A stretch of DNA of 64,000 nt from Myxococcales bacterium. Its GTDB lineage: Bacteria; Myxococcota_A; Polyangia; Polyangiales; Polyangiaceae. The notes under the pieces are model-generated. The model was not told where the DNA came from, did no database searches, and saw only the letters and a program-made list of their open reading frames with translations. Location: NCBI GenBank assembly GCA_016712525.1, contig JADJQX010000007.1:2170001-2234000 (forward strand). The letters run 5' to 3'. The translations under genes were made by a program, and so were the position numbers. This document shows positions 30,849 through 41,189 of this stretch, one piece after another (position 1 is the stretch's first letter; each line of letters begins with the position of its first letter).

Positions 30849-32657
30849 ATGACGAAACCGGCGCGGGGGCTATCGCTTCGAACGAAGTGGTCGCTCGTCC
30901 TCTTGGGCGTGGCGCTGGCTCCGCTCGTGGCCCTCGGCCCGGTCACGCTGCGCCTCCAACGCGACGGCCTCATGGAGTCGGAGAACGCCCTGCAGGGCGC
31001 GGTGGCCACCCAGGTGACCAAGTCCGTCGCGGTCACGGTGAGCCACGTGGCGGACGCCGCGACGCGCACGGGCCACCTCCTCGTCGGTGCGTCGCTCCAG
31101 TCGGAGCGCGATCGCGAAGCGGGAGACAACCTCGTCGCGCTCGCGCGGAGCGAGGCCATCGCGACCGAACACCTGGCGTACATCGTCGTGTACGACAAGA
31201 CAGGCGCCTACATCGACGCGATCGTGCGAACGCCGAAGGGCGGAGCCACGCCCGACGTGCCCCGCGACAAGCTCACCGACGCGCTGGCCGAGAGCGCCAC
31301 CCGGGCGGGCGGGGTGTGGACCGTGGAGCGGCCGCGGGACGGAAAGGACGAGCTCTCGTACACGGTGCCCCTCGTCGCCCCGGGCGGTCAGCATACCGGC
31401 TTCGTGCGCGCGTTCGTCTCTCGTGGGGCGCTCTCCGAGCTCGTGGGGACCGTCTCGAGCGAGCGGCTCGGAAGCCCCAACGCCGTGTTTCTCCTCGACG
31501 AGAAGCTCACGGTGATCGCCGCTCCGGAGAACGCGTGGGTCAAGGTGGGCGACGATTTGCGGGGAAAGTACATGTTCTCGCACCTCGACCCGACGACCAT
31601 CCCGTGGGACGTCCCCTTCCAGGGAGTCACGGGAGCGTACGCCGCACCGAACGGGGACGCGATGCGCGGGGCGTACTCGACCCTCGGTCGGCACCGGTGG
31701 CTCGTCGTCGTGCAGCGCCCGGAGAGCGAGGTCCTGGCCGCGCTCCGCGCCACCCAGCGCGCCTTCGTGCTCGCCGTGCTCGCGGTGGCCATCGTCGCCG
31801 TGCTCGCGGGTGGATGGCTCGCGGCGCGCTCGACGCGGCCCATCGAGGCGCTCGTGAGGCTCGCGCGCCGCTACGGGCAGAGGGAGTTTTCGGCGCGGGC
31901 CGACGTACACACGGGCGACGAGCTCGAGGAGCTCGCGGGCGCGCTCGGAGAGATGGCGACCTCGATCGAGGACGGAGAGAGGGAGCTCGCCAAGAAGCGA
32001 GAGACCGAGGCGCAGCTCTCGCGGTACCTCCCGTCCGAGATCGCGCGCTCGATCGCCGAGGGCACGCGCACGCTCGGCCTCGGAGGGGAGCGGCGCCCCG
32101 TCACCGTGCTCTTCGCCGACATCGCGTCGTTCACGTCGTTCGCGGAGCGCTCTTCGCCCGAGGCCGTGGTGGGCTTCCTGAACGAGGTGTTCTCGATCTT
32201 GACCGAGGTCGTGTTCCGGCACGGCGGCATGGTCGACAAGTTCATGGGCGACTGCATCATGGCCGTATTCGGCGCGACCGAGGCCGAGGGCGACCCCGCC
32301 CGCGCGACCCACGCCGCACGTGCCCTCGCCGCGGCCGAGGACATGCACAGGTTCGTCGAGACCCAGGCCGCCGAGTGGAAGAAGCGCTTCGAGTTCGACG
32401 TGAAGCTCGGCATCGGGGTGTCGTCGGGCGAGGCGCTCGTGGGGAACCTCGGCAGCGAGACCCGCATGGAGTTCACGGCGATCGGCGACACCGTGAACAC
32501 GGCCGCCAGGCTCGAGAGCGTCGCGCAGGCAGGCCAGACGCTCGTCACCGGCGACGTCGCCAAGGCCGCGGGCGACACCTACGAGCTGCGCGCCCTCGGC
32601 CCCCACCCGCTCCGCGGAAAACGCGAGCCCGTCGAGCTGTTCGAGCTCCTCACCTGA
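30849..32657 (+). CDS. Membrane class III adenylate/guanylate cyclase with extracytoplasmic sensor and HAMP domain
   Basis: Receptor cyclase of 602 residues. TM1 is at about 14-36, a periplasmic Cache-like sensor at about 37-300, TM2 at about 303-325, then a HAMP linker (STRPIEALVRLARRYGQREF) and a class III cyclase domain from about 415. The two metal-binding Asp are in FADIASFTSF (about 421) and DKFMGDCIMAVFG (about 466), and the transition-state Asn/Arg are in GDTVNTAARLE. Thr rather than Asp in EFTAIGD is at the position that helps choose adenine or guanine, so ATP versus GTP is not certain. The ATG at 30849 is used; a TTG four codons earlier is possible. The kinase gene follows at 13 bp. 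Confidence 0.92.
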   Translation: MTKPARGLSLRTKWSLVLLGVALAPLVALGPVTLRLQRDGLMESENALQGAVATQVTKSVAVTVSHVADAATRTGHLLVGASLQSERDREAGDNLVALARSEAIATEHLAYIVVYDKTGAYIDAIVRTPKGGATPDVPRDKLTDALAESATRAGGVWTVERPRDGKDELSYTVPLVAPGGQHTGFVRAFVSRGALSELVGTVSSERLGSPNAVFLLDEKLTVIAAPENAWVKVGDDLRGKYMFSHLDPTTIPWDVPFQGVTGAYAAPNGDAMRGAYSTLGRHRWLVVVQRPESEVLAALRATQRAFVLAVLAVAIVAVLAGGWLAARSTRPIEALVRLARRYGQREFSARADVHTGDELEELAGALGEMATSIEDGERELAKKRETEAQLSRYLPSEIARSIAEGTRTLGLGGERRPVTVLFADIASFTSFAERSSPEAVVGFLNEVFSILTEVVFRHGGMVDKFMGDCIMAVFGATEAEGDPARATHAARALAAAEDMHRFVETQAAEWKKRFEFDVKLGIGVSSGEALVGNLGSETRMEFTAIGDTVNTAARLESVAQAGQTLVTGDVAKAAGDTYELRALGPHPLRGKREPVELFELLT

Positions 32658-32670
32658 ACCGAGGTCCGCG

Positions 32671-34119
<1,449 letters not shown>

Positions 34120-34133
34120 CCCATGAGAAACAC

Positions 34134-36254
34134 ATGAGAATCCTTAACTCCGCCCTCCTCCTTGCCCTCGTCGCTCTGGCCCCGTCGAGCGCCTTCGCGC
34201 AGTCGGCGAACAGCGACTACACCACGAAAGCCGGCGACGACTGCGTGAGCGTCGCCATGAAGGCCTACGGGGACCGGCGCGCCGTCGAGCTCATTCACGA
34301 GGCGAACCCGTGGATGGGCCCGGTCCCCCACGTGCTCAAGCCCGGCACCGTGCTCCACCTGCCGCCGAAGAGCCAGCTCGGCACCTCGCCCGACGCACGC
34401 GTCACCTTCGTGCGCAACAAGGTGACCGTTCAGGCCGCGGCGACCAAGTCGGCCGAGCTCAACGATCCTCTCTTTCGGACGAACCGCGTGAGCACGGCGA
34501 ACGCGTCGTCCGCGAACGTCACGTTCCGCGACGAGACCCAGATTCGCATCGGCGAGGAGAGCCTCGTCATCATCTTGGGAGACGTGCAGGGCGCCGCGAA
34601 GAAACAACCGGCCGACGCGACGCTGGTCTCGGGTGCGCTCCAGGCACGCCTCGGCGAGCTCTCGGGCAAACGCCCCCTCACGGTCGAGACCGGCGGTGGG
34701 GCGAAGGTCACGATGTCGAGCGGAGACGCCGTGGTGGGCGTCGACGCGCAGAAGACCACGCGCCTCGCCGTCCACGGTGGGAGCGCGGCGTTCGCGGCGG
34801 CCTTGTCGACGGTCACCGTGGCGAAGGGGTTCGGCTCGAAGGCCGAGAGCGGCAAGCCACCCACGCCCCCGCGCCCCCTCCCCGCCGCTCCGGTGTGGGC
34901 CTCGGCGCCCCCCGAGGTCGTCTTCGCCGACGCGGCGGGCAAGGCGCGCGTCGTCGCGCGGTACGCGGACTCGGGGCTCGCGGGCAAGCCCAAGGCCGCC
35001 TCGTTCCGCGTCCGCGTCGCGCGAGATCCGTCCATGGACGACCTCGTGAGCGACACGGTGGTCCCCTCCAAGGTGACCGAGCTCGACGCGCAGAACCTGC
35101 CCGTCGGAGCCTATTTTCTTAGGGTATCGTCGATCGACGACGACAAGTTCGAGAGCCCCGTGGGGCCCATCGCCAAGGTGGTGGTCGCGAGCGTCGCGCT
35201 CTCGGAGACGACCCCCGGGCTCGCGCGGCTCGCGGTCACCCCCTCCGACGTGGTCTGCACGATCGACGGCTCCGCCGGCACGACCGAGGTCGACGGGACG
35301 CGCCCTCACGGCGTCGTGTGCCAGCTCGACGCGCGCGACCCGAAGGCGCGCGGCGCCGAGGTCGCGAAGTCCCCGGGGACGCTCACGCTCCCCGCCGTGA
35401 CGAAGCCCCTCGCGCGCCGCGTGGGCGCGGCCGAACGAGGCGGGCGCGACGGGGAAGGGCGCGTCACGATCGACCTCGCCGAGCCGTCGGGTGCACCTGC
35501 CTCTGCCGAAGGGGTCGAGGTGACCGCGACGAACGGCGTGACCGTCACGCGGGTCGATCGCGAAGGCACGCGCCTCGTCGTGCACCTCGCGTACCCGAGC
35601 ACCGCGCGCCCGTTCGTGCTCCGCGTGCAGAAGGGCACGAGGGTCACCGAGTCGCCGGTGCTCCACGCCTCCCCGACCCGCGAGGCCGAAGCGGTGCCCC
35701 GCGCCCCACGCCGCGACGACGACGGCATCCGCCCCCGGGGCTTCGAGATCGGCGCGGGCTTCGGCCTCGGGGAGCTCTTCTCGGGCCACGGAGGCCGACA
35801 GCTCACGCTCGCGACGGCCTACCGCACGCCCCTCTCCCGGACGTTCGGAGTGGCGCTCGGTCCGAGCGTGACGATCGCGCGCTTCGACGCGGCCCCGATC
35901 GACGCGCCGAGCTTCGACGGCGCGCCCCCGGGGGACGTCTCGTCGCACACCAACGTCGTCCTCGGTTTCCCGGTGGCGCTGCGCCTCTTCCCGAGCCGCA
36001 CGCTCTCCCCCTACGTCGCGGCCGCGCCCGAGCTTGCTCTCCAACGAGCGTCGTTCGCGAAGGGGCTCCTCCGAACGACGGCGACCGGGACCGCCCTCGG
36101 AGGCCGGCTCACCCTGGGCGGCCAAGCCGCGGCCGGCCCCGGCTTCGCGTACCTCGAGGGCTCGCTCCGCGGCATGGCCGCCGTGGCCTCGGACACGTCG
36201 TCCGAGCCCCTCACCGGGGCGTCGTTCGATCTGGGGTACCGCCTCGCCTTCTGA
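34134..36254 (+). CDS. LysM-like/FecR-domain protein with C-terminal outer-membrane beta-barrel
   Basis: Envelope protein of 706 residues. A signal peptide (APSSAFAQS) is followed by a LysM-like segment (YTTKAGDDCVSVAMKAYGD...VLKPGTVLHLPP, residues 29-82). A FecR-like domain lies at about 100-225 (DETQIRIGEESLVIIL, VSGALQARLGEL, GGAKVTMSSGDAVVGVD). Ig-like regions follow, and the last 180 residues alternate as a beta-barrel ending in the aromatic LAF. LysM modules bind peptidoglycan and FecR domains sense or transmit envelope signals, so the chain could span from cell wall to outer membrane. It closes the signalling operon with cyclase and kinase. The combination is not one I recognise. Confidence 0.8.
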   Translation: MRILNSALLLALVALAPSSAFAQSANSDYTTKAGDDCVSVAMKAYGDRRAVELIHEANPWMGPVPHVLKPGTVLHLPPKSQLGTSPDARVTFVRNKVTVQAAATKSAELNDPLFRTNRVSTANASSANVTFRDETQIRIGEESLVIILGDVQGAAKKQPADATLVSGALQARLGELSGKRPLTVETGGGAKVTMSSGDAVVGVDAQKTTRLAVHGGSAAFAAALSTVTVAKGFGSKAESGKPPTPPRPLPAAPVWASAPPEVVFADAAGKARVVARYADSGLAGKPKAASFRVRVARDPSMDDLVSDTVVPSKVTELDAQNLPVGAYFLRVSSIDDDKFESPVGPIAKVVVASVALSETTPGLARLAVTPSDVVCTIDGSAGTTEVDGTRPHGVVCQLDARDPKARGAEVAKSPGTLTLPAVTKPLARRVGAAERGGRDGEGRVTIDLAEPSGAPASAEGVEVTATNGVTVTRVDREGTRLVVHLAYPSTARPFVLRVQKGTRVTESPVLHASPTREAEAVPRAPRRDDDGIRPRGFEIGAGFGLGELFSGHGGRQLTLATAYRTPLSRTFGVALGPSVTIARFDAAPIDAPSFDGAPPGDVSSHTNVVLGFPVALRLFPSRTLSPYVAAAPELALQRASFAKGLLRTTATGTALGGRLTLGGQAAAGPGFAYLEGSLRGMAAVASDTSSEPLTGASFDLGYRLAF

Positions 36255-36297
36255 GAGGGCTCCCCCTCGCTCGCACCTCGCCCCACCACGCGATACC

Positions 36298-36945
36298 ATG
36301 TGGACCGTGGTGGCACGCCTCGCGAACCTCTCGAGATCGAAGCGGATCCGGCTCGCGATCGGAGCGCTCCTCACCACGCTCACCCTCGGGACGGCCGTGC
36401 CGAGCGCGTTCGTCTACCGCGACGGGGTCACGCGCATCACGCCCGAGGACGACGTCCGTCACGCCGACGCGATCCTCGTGCTCGGCGCCAAGGTCTTCCC
36501 CGACGGCCGCCCGAGCGACGTGCTCCGCGATCGACTCGAGGCGGCCCTCCGGCTCTACCGCCGCGGCGTCGCGCGGACCGTGCTCCTCACGGGCGATCAC
36601 GCGGAGCCCGGGTACGACGAGCCCGGGGCGATGGCCGCGTGGCTCGTTTTGCACGGAGTGCCGAAGGACGCGCTCGTCCAAGACGGGCGCGGGCTCGACA
36701 CGTACAGCTCGATGGCGCGGGCCAAGGGCACCTACCGCATGAACCGCGTGGTCGTGGTGACCCAGGCCTTTCACCTGCCGCGAGCGCTCTACTTGGCCCA
36801 CGCCTTGGGGCTCGAGTCGCAGGGGGTCGTCGCCGACGCTCGAAGGTACAGGAAGGGCGCCTACTACGAGGTGCGCGAGGTCGCCTCGAGGGTGCGCGCG
36901 TTCGTCGACGTGAAGCGCGCGAGGCAGGTGCCCGAGGGCCCGTGA
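36298..36945 (+). CDS. SanA/YdcF-like DUF218 membrane protein
   Basis: Protein of 215 residues with one N-terminal transmembrane segment (about 18-40) and a DUF218 domain. Diagnostic pieces are ADAILVLGAKVFPDGRPSD, the loop VLLTGDHAEPGYDEPGAMAAWL, the Asp/Thr motif DGRGLDTYSSMARA, and VVVVTQAFHLPRAL. SanA-type proteins act at the cell envelope and are linked to vancomycin resistance and barrier function in Enterobacteria; the reaction is not firmly known. The ATG at 36298 is used. It lies 43 bp after the FecR-like gene and may be read from the same message. Confidence 0.88.
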   Translation: MWTVVARLANLSRSKRIRLAIGALLTTLTLGTAVPSAFVYRDGVTRITPEDDVRHADAILVLGAKVFPDGRPSDVLRDRLEAALRLYRRGVARTVLLTGDHAEPGYDEPGAMAAWLVLHGVPKDALVQDGRGLDTYSSMARAKGTYRMNRVVVVTQAFHLPRALYLAHALGLESQGVVADARRYRKGAYYEVREVASRVRAFVDVKRARQVPEGP

Positions 36946-36993
36946 GCCACGGTCGCGCTTGCCCGAACGCGGCGTGTGTCCGATAGTCTCGGC

Positions 36994-37647
36994 ATGGGAT
37001 TTTTCGGTCGTGCGCCGCGCATGCCCACGCGCGAAGAGGCCATCGTCGGGACCGACACGCCGATGCCCGTGCCCGAGCTCCACTTCGTCTCGGGAAACCG
37101 CATCGTGCCGCCCTTCCCGGCGGGCCTCGAGGAGGCCGTCTTCGGGCTCGGCTGTTTCTGGGGCGCCGAGAAGCTCTTTTGGAAGCTCGACGGCGTCTAC
37201 GCGACCATGGTCGGGTACGCGGGAGGCTTCACCAAGAACCCGACGTACCGCGAGGTGTGCAGCGGTCTCACCGGCCACAACGAGGTCGTGAAGGTCGTGT
37301 TCGACCCGAAGTCGATCCCGTATTCGGCCCTGCTCGCGGCGTTCTGGGAGGGCCACGACCCGACCCAGGGCATGCGCCAAGGGAACGACGTCGGGACCCA
37401 ATACCGCTCGGGGATCTACGTGGTCTCCGAAGGGCAGCGCCGCGAGGCCGAGGTCTCGCGCGACGCCTACCAGGAGGCCCTCACCCGAGCCGGCCTCGGC
37501 CCCATCACGACCGAGATCGTCGACGCTCCACCGTTTTACTACGCCGAAGACTACCACCAGCAGTACCTCGCCAAGAACCCGGGCGGGTACTGCGGGCTCG
37601 GCGGGACGGGCGTCTCTTGCCCCATCGGAACGGGCGTCTCGGCGTGA
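36994..37647 (+). CDS. msrA: Peptide-methionine (S)-S-oxide reductase MsrA
   Basis: Repair enzyme of 217 residues that reduces S-epimers of methionine sulfoxide in proteins. The catalytic motif GLGCFWGAEKLFW has the nucleophilic Cys (about residue 54), with the supporting motifs VGYAGG and GHNEVVKVVFDP. AEDYHQQYLAKNPGGYCGLGG holds the Glu/Tyr-side residues and the first recycling Cys; a second, VSCPIG, follows at the end. The ATG at 36994 is preferred over a GTG six codons upstream. It starts 48 bp after the DUF218 gene and ends 16 bp before the GMC oxidoreductase. Confidence 0.95.
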   Translation: MGFFGRAPRMPTREEAIVGTDTPMPVPELHFVSGNRIVPPFPAGLEEAVFGLGCFWGAEKLFWKLDGVYATMVGYAGGFTKNPTYREVCSGLTGHNEVVKVVFDPKSIPYSALLAAFWEGHDPTQGMRQGNDVGTQYRSGIYVVSEGQRREAEVSRDAYQEALTRAGLGPITTEIVDAPPFYYAEDYHQQYLAKNPGGYCGLGGTGVSCPIGTGVSA

Positions 37648-37663
37648 TCCACGAGGTTCGCCC

Positions 37664-39178
37664 GTGAGGCTCCTCGTGGTCGGGGCGGGCACGTCGGGCG
37701 CGGTGATCGCGGCGCGCGCGAGCGAAAATCCGAAGCTCGAGGTGGTGCTCGTCGAGGCCGGGCCCGACTACGTCGGTGGGCTCCCCGACGATCTCGCCAA
37801 CGGCAAGACCAACTCGATGCGCAAGCACGACTGGGGCTTCCGCCACAAACCGAACCCGCATTCCCTCCCCTTCCTCTACCCGCGAGGAAAGGTCGTCGGC
37901 GGGAGCTCCGCGGTGAACACGTGCATCGCGCTGCGCGGGCAGGCCTGGGAGTACGACGAGTGGGCCGAGCTCGGCCTCCGCGACTGGTCGTACGAGGCGT
38001 GCCTCCCGGCGTTCTTGCGCATGGAGAACGACCTCGACTTCGGCGCTCGGCCCTACCACGGAAGCTCGGGGCCCCTGCCCATCCGCCGCCACCCCGAGCG
38101 CGAGCTCTTGCCTTGGAACGTGGCCCTCATCGAGGCCGCCACCCACCTCGGCCACGCCCGGTGCGACGATCACAACGCCCCGGAGCCGCTCGGCGTGGGG
38201 CCGCAGCCCATGAACAAAATCGAGGGGCGGCGGATCAGCGTGGCCGAGGCCTACCTCACCCCCGAGGTCCGCGCGCGCTCGAACCTGCGCATCGTGCCGA
38301 GCACCACGGTGCGCCGCGTGCTCTTCGACGGGAAGCGCGCGCGCGGGGTCGAGGTGTCGACGCACGGGCGCGTGCACGACCTCCACGCCGATCACGTGGT
38401 CCTCTCGGGAGGCGCGGTGAGCACCCCCGGCATCTTGCTCCGCTCGGGCATCGGCCACGAGGACGACGTCCGCGCGATCGGTGTCGAGCCCCTCGCGCAC
38501 GTCCCCGCCGTGGCCCGGCGCCTCTTGGATCATCCCGGAATCGCTCTTTTTTTCTGGCCCACGTCGCGCTTCGTGAGCAAGGACGATCCCATCATCCAGG
38601 TGATGCTGAGGGTGACGAGCGAGGGGAGCCTCCGGCCCGGCGACCTCCAGCTCCAAGGGGGCTCGGGCATGCCGACGCCCTTCGTGCACGTGCCCGTCGT
38701 CACCCTCATGGCTCACATCGGGAAGCCCGAGGGCCACGGGACGATTCGGTTCACGAGCGCGCGGCCCGAGGTAGCGCCGGTCATCACCTCGAACCTGCTC
38801 CAGCATCCCGGAGATCGGAAGAAGGCGGTGCAGTGCGCGAAGCTCCTGCGAGACCTCGCCGCGACGCCGGCCATGCGGAAGCTTGCGACGCCGCTCTGGC
38901 CGCGCCCCAAGGTGCTCGCGAGCGACGCCGAGCTCGACCGCTACGTCGAGCGACTCAACGACTCGGGGTACCACCCGTCCGGGACCGTGCCGATGGGCCC
39001 GGAGGGCAGCCCCGACGCGGCCGTCGACTCGCGGGGGCGATTTTCGGGCATTTCGGGCCTCACGGTGGCCGACGCCAGCATCATGCCGACGATTCCCTCC
39101 GTGAACACCAATCTCCCCACATTGATGATCGGCGAACGTTTCGGCGAATGGGCGGCCCAAGGCGCCTTGGGCCACTGA
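37664..39178 (+). CDS. GMC-family FAD oxidoreductase
   Basis: Flavoprotein of 504 residues in the glucose-methanol-choline group, oxidising an alcohol to an aldehyde or ketone. The start is GTG, with ACGAGG upstream, and the dinucleotide-binding motif VVGAGTSGAVIAAR begins at residue 5. The FAD-binding block PRGKVVGGSSAVNTCIALRG (about 73-92) and the second GMC signature SGGAVSTPGILLRSGIG (about 247) are both present. The catalytic His is in DSGYHPSGTVPMG, and a second base in SVNTNLPTLMIGER. The substrate is unknown. It is 16 bp from msrA, so the two are probably cotranscribed. Confidence 0.92.
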   Translation: MRLLVVGAGTSGAVIAARASENPKLEVVLVEAGPDYVGGLPDDLANGKTNSMRKHDWGFRHKPNPHSLPFLYPRGKVVGGSSAVNTCIALRGQAWEYDEWAELGLRDWSYEACLPAFLRMENDLDFGARPYHGSSGPLPIRRHPERELLPWNVALIEAATHLGHARCDDHNAPEPLGVGPQPMNKIEGRRISVAEAYLTPEVRARSNLRIVPSTTVRRVLFDGKRARGVEVSTHGRVHDLHADHVVLSGGAVSTPGILLRSGIGHEDDVRAIGVEPLAHVPAVARRLLDHPGIALFFWPTSRFVSKDDPIIQVMLRVTSEGSLRPGDLQLQGGSGMPTPFVHVPVVTLMAHIGKPEGHGTIRFTSARPEVAPVITSNLLQHPGDRKKAVQCAKLLRDLAATPAMRKLATPLWPRPKVLASDAELDRYVERLNDSGYHPSGTVPMGPEGSPDAAVDSRGRFSGISGLTVADASIMPTIPSVNTNLPTLMIGERFGEWAAQGALGH

Positions 39179-39344
39179 ATGCCGAACGGAGCGATGGCGG
39201 GGTTCTCGGCCGGACCGAAGCGTGTAGTCTAACGAAGCTGGGCTCTCTCATGGCACCGATCCGAACGGCAGTCGGCTTTCGACCGAACCGAGCAACGTGG
39301 GCGACGGGCCTCGCTGTGGTCGCGCACCCACGAGGAGCGTGCTC

Positions 39345-41165
39345 GTGAGCTACCCCGTGCTCGTCGCGAAGGTCTCCGACGACGGCGAAGCCGCGCGCCT
39401 CATCGCGCTCGCGCTCCGCCAAGAGAGGGCCTTCGTCCAGCTCACGCAGGCGGCAGGGCGACCGGGACCGCACTGGCTCGACGTGAAGCTCGGCGACGGG
39501 CGAAGCGTGCGGCTCTTCGCCGAGACGGCCGGCCCCGCAGCACCGGAGGGGCAACCGCTCACGCTCGCGGTCGCCGACCGCGGGCAGATGGCGTCTCTCC
39601 TCGCGCTCGTGGAGCAGCTCGAGCACGCGCGCCCGCCTCGAAAACCCCCGCAGGGCTCGACGCTCGAGTCACGCATCCCGTTCATCGAGGACGCGCAGAC
39701 CCGGGCCGAGCCTTTGCCCGTCGAGAGCGAGAAGTCCACGCCGCCTTCGAGCGCGGGCATCGAGGTCGAGGTCGAGGTCGAGGTCGACGACGCGGACGCC
39801 GACGCGTACGACGAGGACGACGCGCCGACCCTCATGCAAGCCCCTGCGGCGCCCGCGGCGAAGGCACCGGCTCCCGCCGCCGCACCCCCGAAGGAGCCGA
39901 CGTACTCGCCGCTCCTCGTGCTGGCCGTCGGCCCCGAGACGGACTCTCTCGCGGACACGATGATGCCGCCGAGCTCCACGGTCGAGCGGACCATCATGGT
40001 CCCCATGCCTGCGCCCGCTCCGGCGCGCGTGTCCCCGCCGAGGGCGCCGGAGCCCGCGCCGCAGCGCCCACGTCTCGTCCCCATCCCGCGCGAGGAGCCC
40101 CCCGACGCGCGCAGGACCGCCGAGCCTCCGACCGAAAAGCTCCGGCGCGACCCTCGGCCCGAGGCGAAGGCCCCCGAGCCCGCGAAGACCGGCCCGTCGC
40201 GAGGGGGAAGCGCCGCCCTTCGCCCCGAGCCCGCGGCGCCGAACGAGCCCCCGAAGGCGAGCCCGCAGCCCGCCACGAGCCACGGCGGTCATCGTGTGCT
40301 CGGGCGCACGATCGCAGGCAAATACAAGATCGAGAGCTCGATCGGGCGAGGTGCCACGGCCGAGGTCTTCCGGGCGCAGCACTCGAGCCTCAAGCGCCCC
40401 GTCGCCGTGAAGGTCCTCCACCAAGAGAACGCCGGCTTCATCCAGTTCGTGAAGCGGTTCAAGGCCGAGGCGCACACGCTGAGCAAGCTCGAGCACCAGA
40501 ACATCGCGCGCGTCATCGACTTCGGGCAAGAGCCCGACGGCCTCCTCTACCTCGTCATGGAGCTGCTCGTCGGCAAGAGCCTCGAGGTGCTCCTCGGCGA
40601 GAACGGCCAGAAGCTCGCGCCGAAGAAGGTCATCGAGATCGGCATCCAGACGTGCAGCGCGCTCGCGTTCGCGCACGACGAGGGCGTCATCCACAGAGAC
40701 GTGAAGCCCGAGAACGTGGTGCTCGTCCCCCACCGCGACGAAGACGGAAAACCTTGTGATCTCGTGAAGGTATGCGACTTCGGGCTCGCCAAGCTGCGGG
40801 ACCCGGACCCCGAGAACACCGACATCACGATGGGCGGCACGCTCTGCGGCTCGCCGGCGTACATGTCGCCCGAGCAGATCGTCGGCGAGAAGCTCGACGC
40901 GCGCTCCGATCTCTACGCGCTGGCGACGATGCTCTACGAGGCGCTCTCGGGCGAGCTCCCGCACGACGCCGTGGGCCTCACGCAGCTCTTCGCGAAGAAG
41001 CTCATGGACGTGCCCGTCCCGATCCGGAAGCACCTGCCTTCGATCGACGCGGCGCTCGAGGCCGTGATCATGAAGGGGCTCGCGCGCGAGCGCAACGATC
41101 GCCAAGCCGACGCGCGGGTCTTCCGTCAGGAGCTGCGCGCGGCCCTCGCGGCCATGCCGGGCTGA
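39345..41165 (+). CDS. Ser/Thr protein kinase with long N-terminal extension
   Basis: Hanks-type kinase of 606 residues. The GTG at 39345 follows GAGGAG and fits better than an earlier in-frame GTG. Residues 1-105 form a small beta-rich domain I do not recognise (LDVKLGDGRSVRLFAET). A long disordered region follows (about 105-318), rich in Pro, Ala and acidic residues, with EVEVEVEVDD coded by tandem hexamers. The kinase domain occupies the C-terminus: GRGATAEVFRAQ, VAVKVLH, HRDVKPENVV, VCDFGLAKL, GSPAYMSPEQ. There is no transmembrane segment, so it is cytoplasmic. It stands alone and converges on the TonB-receptor operon. Confidence 0.9.
   Translation: MSYPVLVAKVSDDGEAARLIALALRQERAFVQLTQAAGRPGPHWLDVKLGDGRSVRLFAETAGPAAPEGQPLTLAVADRGQMASLLALVEQLEHARPPRKPPQGSTLESRIPFIEDAQTRAEPLPVESEKSTPPSSAGIEVEVEVEVDDADADAYDEDDAPTLMQAPAAPAAKAPAPAAAPPKEPTYSPLLVLAVGPETDSLADTMMPPSSTVERTIMVPMPAPAPARVSPPRAPEPAPQRPRLVPIPREEPPDARRTAEPPTEKLRRDPRPEAKAPEPAKTGPSRGGSAALRPEPAAPNEPPKASPQPATSHGGHRVLGRTIAGKYKIESSIGRGATAEVFRAQHSSLKRPVAVKVLHQENAGFIQFVKRFKAEAHTLSKLEHQNIARVIDFGQEPDGLLYLVMELLVGKSLEVLLGENGQKLAPKKVIEIGIQTCSALAFAHDEGVIHRDVKPENVVLVPHRDEDGKPCDLVKVCDFGLAKLRDPDPENTDITMGGTLCGSPAYMSPEQIVGEKLDARSDLYALATMLYEALSGELPHDAVGLTQLFAKKLMDVPVPIRKHLPSIDAALEAVIMKGLARERNDRQADARVFRQELRAALAAMPG
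39766..39791. repeat. Tandem GAGGTC hexamers
   Basis: GAGGTC is repeated four times in a row, giving the EVEVEVEV stretch in the linker of the kinase. It is a slippage-prone microsatellite-like tract in frame with the gene. Confidence 0.8.
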
Positions 41166-41189
41166 GGCTCGCGCACGCGGCAGCGGACC

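Noticed and set aside
39250..39266. TGGCACCGATCCGAAC as sigma-54 promoter before the second kinase
   Set aside because: The GC at -12 is missing; only the -24 half resembles the consensus.
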